Part shown: positions 23,305 through 36,110 of the stretch, piece by piece
Position numbering within the stretch: position 1 is the stretch's first letter
Layout of the letters: each line of letters begins with the position of its first letter
Assembly: GCF_001640805.2 (NCBI RefSeq)
Contig: NC_066844.1
Location: 5,537,143 to 5,601,142 of the forward strand
DNA: 64,000 bases
Reading direction: 5' to 3'
From: Lates calcarifer
Taxonomy: Eukaryota; Chordata; Actinopteri; Centropomidae
Program-made: the position numbers and the translations under genes
Notes under the pieces: model-generated
Told to the model about the DNA's origin: nothing
Database searches by the model: none
What the model saw: only the letters and a program-made list of their open reading frames with translations

Positions 23305-26153
23305 TCATGAAGACATCAATCTACAGTCACAGTAGCAGGTCTTAGTGAAGTTTCACAGACGGAGTCAGTCTATGATAGGGCAAGTCTCTGCGTTCATCCT
23401 TTAACATCTGTCATTTATGATAACATTTATCAGCAAACCTCTGATCCGCTGCAGAACTTGTCATGCAAGTTCAGAGAATTAATCTCCTGAACACGTGATA
23501 TGAATTATACAGTGATAGAAACTACTGTTCCATATGGATCATAGCCTTCTTTAGATATGATTGTTTTACCTCACTGTTTTTCAAGATCAAGCTCAGTACT
23601 GGGAGGTTGCTTCATCTTCTGGAGTGATTACACTTAACTTTTTGCTGCCCGCTCTTTGATTCAGAATTTTTGTATAAAGCAAAGATGATTTAATTTATTC
23701 TTCCCTAATAAAACTGTCAGAGTTAATTTAACTCTGGAAGTGATTGTGGCTTTTGCCTTTCACCTGGTAACTCTTTATAGCAGTACAGTGCTCTCAGGAA
23801 AGTAGAATAAAATTCTTTTCAGTCAGCTGAAATGACTCCTCACTGTTGGTTGTAGTGCTTGGAGGAATTAACCTGCAGTAAGAAAGTACTGTTTATAACG
23901 TGGGGTTGTGGTATCACTCTCTCCTCTTCTGACTGTGATCTTTTGAGGCATAAAAGCATACATTTTCAAGCTGTTTACCTTTACTCGACACTGGTACTTA
24001 ACCTTCCCCTGCTGTAATTGTCTTTGCAAAGCTTAGCACTCATTGCACAAAGTTATCTGCTATTTTTTCTTTTCTTCTGCCCCATTATTCAGTAACTTAA
24101 AGTATACTGAAGGCATAATTCTTCACTTGTTTCCTAAAGATGGTTGCCTTTTAGCTTAGGAATGCTTTTTCAGTGAAATGTGCAGCAGCTGTTTGTCAAC
24201 CCTTCTGGCCATGTCTTTGCTTTAGTACAATGCCAGGTGAGGGAGCAAACTCTTGTGCTGTTTATGTTCTCATAACTATCAGCTAGTTGAAGTCTTACAG
24301 TTTGTTGCTTTGATAGAAATGTTATATAAAACGTTACCTTTCACGTACCACTGTGAGGTGAAGATATAGAAACTATCTGCTGCATCACTTTTAAGTTTTA
24401 CCTCATGCAGATGTTTGCAGTCTCATGAACTGGAACCTAAAATGTATCAAATTGCTGTTGCTTTAGCATTATAGCTCACCATGTCATTTTGTAGAACAAA
24501 GGCAAGACAGTGACTAGATGACTGTGTTCTAGTAGTTTTCTAAAACACATGGCAAAATTAGGTTGACTGGTGATATGGTGACTATCCCTATCACTTAATG
24601 TCATGTGTGCTATATCATCCAGCTCTAGTCCTAAAACGTGCCTATTCAGAGCCTGAGAGGAAGAACAGCTTAAGAGGGTTGCCTTAGCATCTTAGCAGTT
24701 CTGTCTCCCTTAATTTAGCACATCTGGAAAGAGTTTTATTTTTTAATTAATTATTGAGTAATTCAGTCCTCATATGGTTTATCTGACAAATGTCCAGTTG
24801 TCTGTAACGACGGACAGTGACCCTTAGACACTATGCTACCCATAATTTCTCAATCATGGAATTTGATTCATTCTAGTTAATCTAGTGCATGCTATTATTT
24901 GAGGTTTATTTGTACACCATAGCTATACAAACAGTAGCACTGGCCTTCTTGCTTTTTTCATTCCCTAGATCATGTGGTCGGAGGGTAGGTCACTGTCAAC
25001 TGTAGCCATTTACAGCACATTAGATGTCACCCCCATATTCTTCAGAAAATCAAGTGGTCCAAGTCACATGTGAACAGACGTCCCTCCCTGAACAAAAAAA
25101 TATTTCTACTGACTCATACAAGTCTGCTACACAAATCTACCCTGCTTATCTGTTAAACGACTAACAATTAGCTTTACTGTTGCTGTTGATACCAATATAT
25201 TTACATTCACTCCGCATAATTTAGAGCATAAAACACACTATTAATGACATTGTTTCCGTCTCATCAGCTATTCTGTCTAATGGGTCAACTTAATATTTAA
25301 CAGTTCTTAATGTAGCATTTAGCAGTAATAATTCTGTGCTCGTGCCATTTGAAAGCAACGTGTTTCATCAGTTTATGAAAATATTTGGTACAACAACATG
25401 GTGTTAAGGTCAGATCTTCTCTTTGTAGCCAAAAGAAAAAAAAAGAAACTATGGTTGATAATAGCAGATTTCAAAGAATATTGCTCTGGAGACATCTCTC
25501 ATAAAAAGTTGTGCAAATCCTGCTGTTTTTGTTTGTGTTGTTTGTTTGTTTTTTTCCTGTGGAGAATAGTGTTGTGAATCATGTAATCTTGTATCCCCCA
25601 TGCTGATTGTCCCAGGACAATGGGTGGCCAAGCCCAACAGGCCAAGAAACCCATTTATCCCTCTCACTAGATTGCAATCCTCCATATCCAGACAGTAATG
25701 AAAGTGATGAATATGAAGTGGGAATAGGGAAAAGGAATGCTAGTGCAAAATGTTTGGCTCTGATGCGGCAGAGTAAAGTCAGCCCTCGGCCATGGATCGA
25801 GTTTGTGCTAAAACACCCCCATTGGATTGTACTTAATCAAACTTAGAGAGCAGCATGGGGAAGTGATGGTAATAGGGAACAGGAGTAGGAGGAAAACAGC
25901 CTGGAGAGCTGTGCACTTTAAGTGTGTAATAAGTAGATTGGCAGTCTGGGAATCTCTCTTTTCGAGCTTTCGTCATGAACTAAAACTAAACTCTTGACTC
26001 AGTCAAGGTTGTTGATGACAAAAAATTACAGTGTTGCTGATGCTGATTTTGACTGGGGCTTGCCAAGGTGCTGTATTATATTATTCTGTTGTCATATCTG
26101 GATGAAGGGGAAGTCCCGAACTGACAGGATTCAGACTGGTTCAGATGAAGCTG

Positions 26154-26196
26154 TTTTTTTTTTTTTTTTTTGCCTTTTTTTTGTTGTTTTTTTTTT
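26154..26196. repeat. T-rich tract
   Basis: Eighteen T residues, then further T runs broken by GCC and GTTG. On the opposite strand it encodes a poly-lysine stretch inside a spurious 94-codon frame, which is therefore not a gene. Confidence 0.9.
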
Positions 26197-27588
26197 AAAA
26201 CAGATATAAGTTCTGAAAACCTGATCTGTTTTGTGCATGAGTGAACTGCACAGCAAAACAAATGGATAAAGCATAATTTTCTATGGATTAATACACACTT
26301 GCGGTGTGTGACAACAACCAGTATCAACATAGTGGTTAAAACCAATTGATTTCCATCCATTTAAGAGATGTTTTGCAGGTGAAAAAGTGCTGGTGATTGT
26401 TAAGGATTCTTTTTGAACCTTAGAAGTTGACTTTTTATTCAAGCTGGGGGAAAAAAAAGTTGTCTAGACTTTCCTGCCTTAGACTGACACTTTGACTGAC
26501 ACAGTTTCCATGGATATTACACAAAGCACCGCAGGAAACTATATAGTGCATGTGCAGCCTGTATTATACACTGGGGCAAAAACTAAAACTACATATAGGG
26601 TTCAGCTACTGTAGGTATTGGCAGATCCTCAGTATTAAAGAATCTGGATTGGGATCATGGAAATTATTTGGACATTCCTGATGGATGGTGTTGGTACTGA
26701 AAGTTGCCTTCACATTAATGGCTTTGTTTCACTATGTATTTGTGTAGTTATCTTGTCAAACCTGAATAATATTTTTTTTAACCGAATGTATTAAATGTGG
26801 GTAAGGCACCTGTTTGGCAAAGGCAATGGCAAAGTTGAACTGAATTGCTTTCCTGTCATTTCAGCAGTTTGATTTACGCACCCACTCAGCTGCTCAGTTT
26901 CCTCATGTGGCTGCTTCTTCCAAGGGGAGCTGAATGTAAGAGAAAGCTCACATTAGTCCTCTTCACAGCTGACTGAACATTAGGCTACATTCTGCAGGAT
27001 AGTGAGACCTCCGTCATGTCATAGTAATACTCAGGGATAGAAAACGCCAGTTTCAGGATGCAGTCAGATTGTAGATTCAATAGAGTGTATTATCAGTTTT
27101 GTTTGCCATTTTATCTAATCCCCTTTTTCATGCAAACCCAATGAATATGAATGCCCAGCCTCAATTTTTGCACAGTAGCAGCACTAAAAATGAGAAAAAT
27201 TCAGAGCACTTGGACTTCACTGAAATTCAGTGAAATGTCCTTGATATCAGATGTTGGACATCTGATGCCACAACAAGAAAACAGATGTTATGTAATTAAA
27301 AGTAACCCTATGTTGCTTTTTTTAATTTCATCATTAAAAAACAGAGAGGGCAGCAGTGTTGGACAGCTGAGCATGAATCATTGAGAGATTATCGAGTTAG
27401 TCTGACACACTCTGTGTCATTTCGTTTGAGGGAAGGAGCAAAGGTCACCAGGGTTATGCTTTAGATTCCTATGATAACATCATAATCACAGATAAAATGT
27501 AAAAAATAAATGTCATTAGCAGTTGTAGATTATGTAAATCATCTCCCTCTGGCATGATAGATTCTATCAGATTGGTGGATGATTTTTC

Positions 27589-27604
27589 TTTTTTTTTTTT
27601 TTTT
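27589..27604. repeat. T16 homopolymer
   Basis: Sixteen consecutive T residues followed by CTAG; no open frame of note follows the AG. Confidence 0.85.
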
Positions 27605-30600
27605 CTAGAATTAGAATAAAGAATTAAAGGGTATTGGTGAGTAGACATCTGTCACCCTCCAGAGACAGAGTCTGGTGATGTATGTCATCTCTATCCCTTC
27701 TTTCCATCCTATTCAGCCACTCTCCTAGTGGGACTACAATGGCTGCTATCAGTGTTCAGGATAATAATCTCAGGAAGAAGAGTAAAACAAATCATGCCAG
27801 TTGTAAGACTGGACTATTCATAATTCCTACTCTTTACCATTCCATCTGAAGGCTACACACTGGTTAATATTAATCCTATTGTTTAAGCTCCACCCATGAG
27901 GAAAATACATCAGCTGACGAAAGGATTATACTATACCGAGCCAGAAAAAGATCTGGCTGAAACAACACATTTATTCTTTTGTTTATGATCATACGCCTGT
28001 GGGATGAAAAGTTAAAATAACTCTAGATGATAATGATACACCCACTGGAGATTTATCCAACACCTGCTCAGGTTAAATCCACATTCTGCCTCTATTTTAA
28101 AGACAAGCCAAGGGTTTATGACAAAAGCTGCTATAAACACAGTCTTGGCAAAATCTCTCATTGCAGTAATATAACAAACCCACATCTCACTCAATCATGT
28201 AGAGTTAAAGGTGGCAAAGGAAGAATGAAGGAAAGCTGCTGCTTTTCCTGCCATTCAACTCAGCACACATGTTGCAAAAATGTAGCTTAAAGAAGCCACA
28301 CTGCCTCTCTTTTAAAATAGTTTACTCATGATTTTGGACATAATAGACCATAATATTTACAGATGCTATTCTTCAAAGTCCAGCATTTAAAAGTAACCAG
28401 AATTCACAATATATGACATATATTTTATATTTATAAATGGCCTCAATCCTTAGTATTGTTGCTGATCTTTTTCTTAATGTCTGACATTCATGATAACTCT
28501 TTTTGAATTGATTTCATGATAGAGTAGATAACTAGTAAAGTATATTGATGGATTAATACAGATACATAAAGAACCTTCTGTCTAGTTGACATCAGTACTT
28601 TTGGTGCTGATTGCATAATGACACATGCATGAAAAGTCTGTCCAATGGACACTGACTAACGTGCACCATTTTCACTGCACTGGCTGAATCAGTATAGTCC
28701 TGTATCAAAGTGTTGCGTTTACATCCTGATGAATGAAGCCAAACTGAATGCAGGCTTTTACTGCTAACGAGTAAAAATACTCTACTGTGGCCCACTAATA
28801 GCATATAGCATGAATATAATGTACAGTACCCGTCACACCCATTTGTCATTTTCTGATGTAATTGCTATACAGATTGGCTTCTCAGAAGGAAGAATAGTAG
28901 CTATAAAATAGTTTCTCTTTATCTTTTAACTTACTCCCCCTTTCCCAGCATTTCAGTCTGTGCTAATAGCTGGAGGGTTGGCCTGTAATATTCATATCAA
29001 TGAGCCCACTTATAAAGCTTCATGCAGAAAGAAACAAAAATGGCAGGATGTTCATTGCAATTACTGATTTTTATAATGGGGGAAAATCAAGGATATTGTA
29101 GGATAAGAGATCCTACATTTCCATTTCCATTAGTTCATTAGTTATACTGTTATACTATTGTTAGTTTTAACTACGTTTAATTGCATTTATCACTGCTTTA
29201 AGTGCAAAGTACTCAAAGGCTCTGATGGTAAGTCTCTTGAAGGAGATGGGCAGTTTTAGCTACATATTGTGCGTTCAGTTGCTGTCAAAGTGGTTTCCCT
29301 CAAAGTCTCATTCGATAAAGTTCTTCTACCTCTAGATAAAAATTTCTTTAACATTATAATATAGTATTTCCCCAAACTAGATTAATTTCTTTCTGCTGCC
29401 AGTTAAAATGTTTATGATATGGATCTAGAGTTAGAAATGATATTCTTAACAAGATCAGCAAAATATAGTATTACAGCAGGGAGTATAGGAGTGTAAGTAT
29501 GGAGTAGGAAAGGAATGATAAGCGGTGGATGGGCAGGATTACAACATGTGTCCAAAGCATGCATTTACAGCCCAGTAAAGAAGGTTAAATCCTGCAGTAG
29601 ATTAAAAACTGAGAGGCTGTCAAGGACATAAAGAGATGAGATGAAAAAAAAAATAAGTGGGTGTAATTATGAAGAGAGTAGAGGCTTTGACTTCATCTCC
29701 ACTGTTCCATGTTTTAATGAAACAAAGAGAGCCTTGTGAGTTCCTTCACATGTGATGAGACTCCTCTCAATTGCCTCTTGTGCAAAAGCAAGGTGAATTT
29801 GCATTAAGGTTAATAAGTGGTTGTTTTGTCCCCAGAAGCCACTGCCAAAAGCTTTTTGGGATTTTTTTTTTTTTCAGTCCTCGCAAACAGCACAGGAATA
29901 TATATGTATGATACAATGTCCATATTTTAATTGTTTGTCAAAACAAATATTGTGAAATTGTAAAAAATAATACTGCCAGTACTTTAAGGCAATTGCACAT
30001 TTACACATTTGCTTTTTTAAAATTAAAATTCCTGTACAGTTCATTTATTCATCATATGGAAATAGTAAAAGCAAATAGCTGGAGAACTAATCTAATATAC
30101 ATTCAACAAATGAAACATAGAGCATCACTCTGAGAATATAGAGCATATTACAAAATGTTCTACCAATAATATAACATGTTAAATGCAAGGTTTGGCAGAT
30201 GTTCATATTGGAAGTCCTTAAGTGTGCACATCATTAATGGTCAGTAAACACTATGATCTTGAAGCACAATTTCACAACAAAATCTGTTCTGTCATTCTCT
30301 TTGTGTTGACTGTGCTGAAGCAGCTGTTGCACATTGATTACATGTGAACAGCACATAATAATGACAGCAATTACCACAAATATTGGAGATGGATTCATTA
30401 TGGAAAAGAAGCTTATGTGTAATTGTTTTTTTCACATTTTTTTCATGCTTCTTAACAAAGGGATTTGGAATGAGATGGCCCAGTCACAGAGGAGCTAAAC
30501 TGACTGGAGAAACATCAGACCAACTATACACAACAAAATGTCAAATGTTTCATATTTCTTTATATTAGAATATTTGGAAGACAATGATGATTTTCTAAGT

Positions 30601-33600
30601 TTGGCACAGAATCATGTCCTCCTACATACAGAGCTACCGGTGCTGGGACAAATACTTACTTTAATCCTGATGTTTGATTTTGCTCAACTCTTGATTAAAA
30701 TGTAAGATACATTATTCACAGGGTCATAATGAAACCATCTGTCACTTACATGTATATATTTATTGTTTTTAGGCAAAGACCTCTAGTGGCCAATGTGAAG
30801 TATGACTCTTGTCTGTCAGAATTGTGGAAGCAGCATCACATTGCTACAGCCATGTAGAGTAGGGGTCGGGCTTGAAGAATGGATCGAGAGGGGATTTCCT
30901 ATTGAGATTTCCATCCAGCTGATAAAGGGCATTCATGTTTTGAGGACTTGTTGATCATAGATGCCACAGACATCACATAAAATATATACTGGACTGATTT
31001 TCTCTGGGCTTGATCAATGAGCTATAGGCCATTTAAGTATTCAGTTTGATTTTGGCATGAATCATATTCATATGCAACTATTTTGCTGTAGGTGTTTCTT
31101 AAGGAACAGGAAAAACAGCTGGTGTTCATGAGTAAGGTTGTGGAGGTTAAGTTGTTTGATAGAAATGTTTGCCCAGGGCACCACAGCACTGTTTATACTG
31201 GTTATACAGGGCTGGTATTCATTTATAATATTTAACCATTAACCATGACCTTTCCAGGTTCAGTTTCAGGTTTATATGGTTTATATGCTTGATATACATA
31301 CAGAGAAATGAATGAAATCTTGTTCCTTGTGACTTCAGTGTAACAAAGAACAGACATAAAACCACCACAGAGTCTTAAGGGGAAGAGTGAGCACTCTTAC
31401 ATTGCTAGAAACAACCTGGATGGAAACAAGATCCAGTGTATTTTCTCTTTCTTTTTCTTGTAGCAATCTTGACATGACATGACAGTCTTTAAATTTGCAT
31501 GACTAAAGTTGGCAGTGATGATGAAAAATCCATGGGGGTGTGCTGTTTGCTGATTACCTATGCTGCAGTACAGCTCTCACAGGTAGGCTACTACAACAAC
31601 AACACCGGTGAACTCCCTCGGGAGCTAGTATGGCCAACGCTTCACAAGTGTTTGGATAAAGCCATGGTATTTGTGCACCATTTTTTGTGGATATGAACAC
31701 ACAGTCCACCGCTACAAGTCTCACCAGTCCCAGCAGACAGCAAGAGCTTGATGGCCGTGTGCAGAATGTTGCCTTGTTGACATGTTTCAGTGAAAACAAA
31801 GATGCAGCAGTTCTTCATTTCACGCTGGATAGTCCATCGTATTCACTGTTCCAATCTCCAGAGGATCCTGGGGGCTGTAGCTGAGTTTTACTGCATAAAA
31901 GGTGCTTGAAGACACATAAAACGACACAAGCACCTGCTTATCTTCCCTAAAATTAAAGTGGTGAACAATGGCAAAAAATAAGTAATTTCTATACACCACA
32001 TGAAATGTGTGAACAGAGAAATTATGCACAACATCAAAACTGCTGCACACATTGATGTGTTCAGTGATGGAAGGAGAAAGCAGGTTATGTTATCCCTTCT
32101 GAGGAGAAAGCCAGATTCACTAAGCCTTTAGTATACATAGAAATAAGCATGCAATTTATCAAACATCCTCATCAGTTGGAAGAACAGTGTGCTTGTCATT
32201 TGAGGTGAACCCTGCCCCTTCATGTAATTAGTGAGGTGCGCCTCCTTCCTTTTTGCACATGCATTAAAGGAGGGATTGCACAAACGGAGGGATGAGATTT
32301 AATAAATGTGGTTGATTATGTATTCTGCTGGATCTACCAGCACTCGTAATTTGCTGGGGTCAGTTTTGTGTGTGAATTCCTCCAGCTTTCAAGAGTGGGT
32401 ACACATCCACTTTTTAAAAAGACTCAAGTGTGTATTATTACTTTGAGATTCTTGAGTGACATCAGCTGTAACAGTGCTATCCGCCTCCTCCAAAGGCTCT
32501 GGAGTTAGTGTCTACACAACCATTCCTATACACGACCGTTATCCTTTGTGCGTTTATGTCATTCCATTTCCTTAGAAGAGTGTGCAGTAACTTCCACTGC
32601 ATTAATTTTATGCCCAGTAGATGCCCAGATAACTTTTCTCAGGTATAGTGGAATTGCAGCCTTGTAAAAAAGGTTGGGTGGCTTGTTAATTCATTGATTA
32701 GTATTTCTATTTCAGTATCTCTTAAACTGAATTTCTTTTGTTTTCTGAGCTTGTTGATGTCTTTGCCGTAGGTCGATTCCACCGCTATGGTATGTTTGAG
32801 CTGTGCTGCAGTTTGCCCAGAAGGCAGTCTTTTTGTTTAATTGGATACAGCCATGGTAAATTAGATGCTAATTTTTGACACAGACTGTAGGCACAAATAC
32901 CATGAAGACTATACAGTATGGTAGCATCCTTTATGTACAATAATCTTGCCCTTTATCTTACAGTATCCACTGCAGTGGCATCACTGGTGCACGCACTTTA
33001 TCCATAAATGCTAACACTGTCTGCTGTGCAGAGAAAGACCTTTGCTGGGTGTGCTTTAGTTTTGTAAAGAAAGTTTCTCAATGAAACTGTTCACATCAAG
33101 GTCTGCAAATGACAGTGTCAGTGTCATGATTTATGCATTAATTTTGATGTTAGAATTTTCAAGCCACAAGTGGCAAGTATTTTTTGGTACTTGTGAGCGT
33201 CATAAACCAAATGCCACTGAGCTCCACTGTGAAATCAAAAGCAGCATGTGCCCAAATAAACCTCTCTGACTTAATGAAAAATAAATGTAGTTTAATTTCT
33301 AGTTTCTCTTGATCCATCACCTGTTCTGGATTCGTCTGGATGTGCATGCGCCCCGCTTCTTACATTAGAGATTGTGGTTGTCACACAGCCAGACTTTGGG
33401 CTAGCCCTGTGGTCATGGCGAGTTATCCTTATCAAGTAAGCAGAAATAATTAGTCCAAAACCCACTGCTCTTTCATCTCAGCTTCTTCTAAAGCTACTCA
33501 CACAGTTCACTCAGCATGATGCAAGCTACAAAGTAGTTAATTTACTGTAAGGCTTCCATACTGAATCGGCCGCAGTGAAGCAATCAAGTTAAATGATCAC

Positions 33601-35364
33601 GTTATAGAATAAAATGATTGATTTATTTTCTATTACTATTAATATTATTCATATTATTATTACAACAGTTATACAGTCCACATCTGCAAATGTGGTGTTA
33701 GTATCATTATTTACCTTTATTTATATTCTAGACTAGAATCAGTAAAATAAAATAAAAGAGACTCTGCTGTTGCCATATTGTACATGTTGTGCCTATGCTG
33801 TCAATTCCATTTGAATGTAGGAATTAGTCTCTTCAGGGCTGCCAGGTGCTGACAATACAGTCAGAGCCTGTAAAACTGTAATCTCATATAAATTCCATGT
33901 TCCGAGGGCTCTGCCCAGACAACACTGTGATGTATGAAGTCGCTGGCAGAGAAAAGGGCAGGTGACGAAGCTGCAGACTGTTTTATATTCAGAAGGGGAG
34001 GCTACAGACTGACCTGAGTGAGTAGTAAACGCCCTTGCAGTTCAGTCACTAAGGGGACATATACACTGAAAGCAGTCTCTCCTTATAATAATATCTGAAT
34101 TATCTGATGTTCATGAGGACTTTTACTCATCCACTGCTTTGTAAACCTGAAATCTTCCCAGTGCTATTGATTTAAATGTGATGTTAATTCTTTGGAATCC
34201 AGATTTTTGTCATTTAAGTGGTTTTTCATGTGGCTTTATTATAATTGGTTAGTCACTGACCTTGGCAGGACCTTGCCGCCCTAGACAAGGTAATGTCTCG
34301 TTCCACATCACTGTGGATGCACCATTGAAAAGAGACTGCAATACCAGTTGTTTTATTTCAAAAAGCAGGTAGCTTTTATACTCTTTTGAAATCAGAACAC
34401 ATTCTTACTGTTGGGTATTCTTTAGGAAATTGCATAAGGGACTAGAACAAGTGTTACTTGGAATGATGTGCTCTGAGTACAGGGAACACTCTGGTCTCTA
34501 GCCAAAGCTCTCCTGCTTGGCTTTGTAGTCCATCCTCACAAAATGCCATCTTAGGTTTGCAACCCCTCTAAAATGCTCCTCCATCACCAGATGTATTTCT
34601 GCTTTGAACAGCACCCAGACAAAATCAACCCCTTGCCAAGTGCTCTGCAGCTAAGAGTCAGCAATGGGTAATCAATAGAGATTTACAGAACTTTTCCCAG
34701 GCATCAGTGCATATATACTACATACACAGTGACATCTTCACTGTCACTTGAGTGTAGAAACAGCAAAGTTCAGCTGTAGAGCCACTGTATTCTGTGGGAC
34801 GAGTTCAGACATCATAACTTGGGTAGACAGTAAGGCTGCTCTCCCTCTGGCTATCCACAGCAGGTTAGTTAACAAGGCTGTGTATAAAAGTAACGTGAAT
34901 TGCTCTGTGTGGTGCAGAAAGATAAGTTCTTAATGTACTTCACCCAAGAGCCACAATGGAAATGATTCATACTGCTTTATTATGTCTTCCTTGTTATTAT
35001 GGTCTTTTGTTTTTTTTCTCTCATTATATACATATACAGGATGTCCTAAACTGGTCAAATCATTGTTGTGGTAAGTAGCTTAACAAAAATGTATTATGAA
35101 CTAGATTTTAAAAAAATCATGTTGCTACTTTGAACATGTGTGTGAATCAATGTTGAGACATGTTGCAGGTCTCTTTGCTTGGAAAGGTTGTAAGATTAAA
35201 CACTGGTGAGAGTGAAATAAAGGTTTCTACACAGCTGTATGCGGTGAATTGATTAAATGCTTGATTAAACACTAGGCAGAGGAGTCTGGCAGCCTAATTC
35301 AAAACCATATGCAAATAATCTTGTTTCGTAGATTATTGCCTTTTATGCACCCTTCCTCACACAT

Positions 35365-35365
<1 letters not shown>

Positions 35366-35401
<36 letters not shown>
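35366..35401. repeat. (CA)n microsatellite
   Basis: An unbroken run of about 18 CA units, with looser CA-rich sequence on both sides. This is the cleanest dinucleotide repeat in the window and likely polymorphic. Confidence 0.95.
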
Positions 35402-35402
<1 letters not shown>

Positions 35403-35668
35403 CGTCCATGTAGTCTCACTGATGCATATTCATACACACAAACACTGAAACAACTATGTATACAGAAAGCATGCTGTGAAATCTATAGACATCCCAATAC
35501 ACACACAGAGCTATGTATCCACACACAGCTTGCACATGCAATTTAAGCAAATCAAGTAGCATTCATATCATCCACACGGTCTTACACAGAAATTGCTTTA
35601 CAACAGGCCACAGCATATTTTGTCGAGGATTACAGTTTTCAGAGTTTCAGCAGGTACACAGCCTCAGG

Positions 35669-36110
35669 CGATGTTTCCCAACCTTTTTTTCTGCCATGCC
35701 ACACTTTCTATGTTCAAAAGATACCAGGGAACACCGCCATCCCATTAACCATAAATTGGTTACAAAATATCACACACATGTCTGTGTGGCCTGCAGATAC
35801 AGTTGTGATTACTGTAGGTGAAGCAAATGTTAGCTTTTTCGGCAGGGAAAATGAAAGATTCATATTTGAATGATAAGATATGATGATATTTCTAGTAATC
35901 ATATTCACCAGACCATGTTACACACTTAAGGTAAAAGTCAAATCACCAGAATTTTTTTTTTCAGCTATTTTTTATTCTTCTTCTGGTCTGTAATAAATGC
36001 ATAGTATCATAGCATTTCTGTAAATGTCCACAGGGACTGAACAACGTCAAATAAAGGGAAACTGTATTTCTCAGCACTGCTCCACAGTATAAGTATCACT
36101 GGGCAAATAG
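35669..36110 (+). mobile_element. hAT-like non-autonomous element, 5' end
   Basis: The start 'gcgatgtttcccaacctttt' resembles the terminal sequence of hAT (Charlie-type) elements, whose ends read approximately CAGTGTTTCCCAACC. The following order of a 'gccacactttctatgttcaa' block, 'acaccgccatcccatta' and 'ttggttacaaaatatcacac' matches a dispersed fish element that I recall. A matching inverted end (ggttgggaaac) was not found downstream, so the right edge is uncertain and the copy is probably truncated. No transposase coding is present. Confidence 0.5.

Larger units (their letters stand above)
17891..35365. other. Long presumed intronic stretch without recognised genes
   Basis: No open frame here exceeds about 95 codons, and none is bounded by convincing splice sites or encodes a recognisable motif. 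Homopolymers at 23287-23304, 26154-26196 and 27589-27604 are listed separately. Parts near 23.1-23.25 kb and 29.75-29.85 kb look like unique, non-repetitive sequence and might be regulatory, but nothing in the bases alone shows this. Confidence 0.45.
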
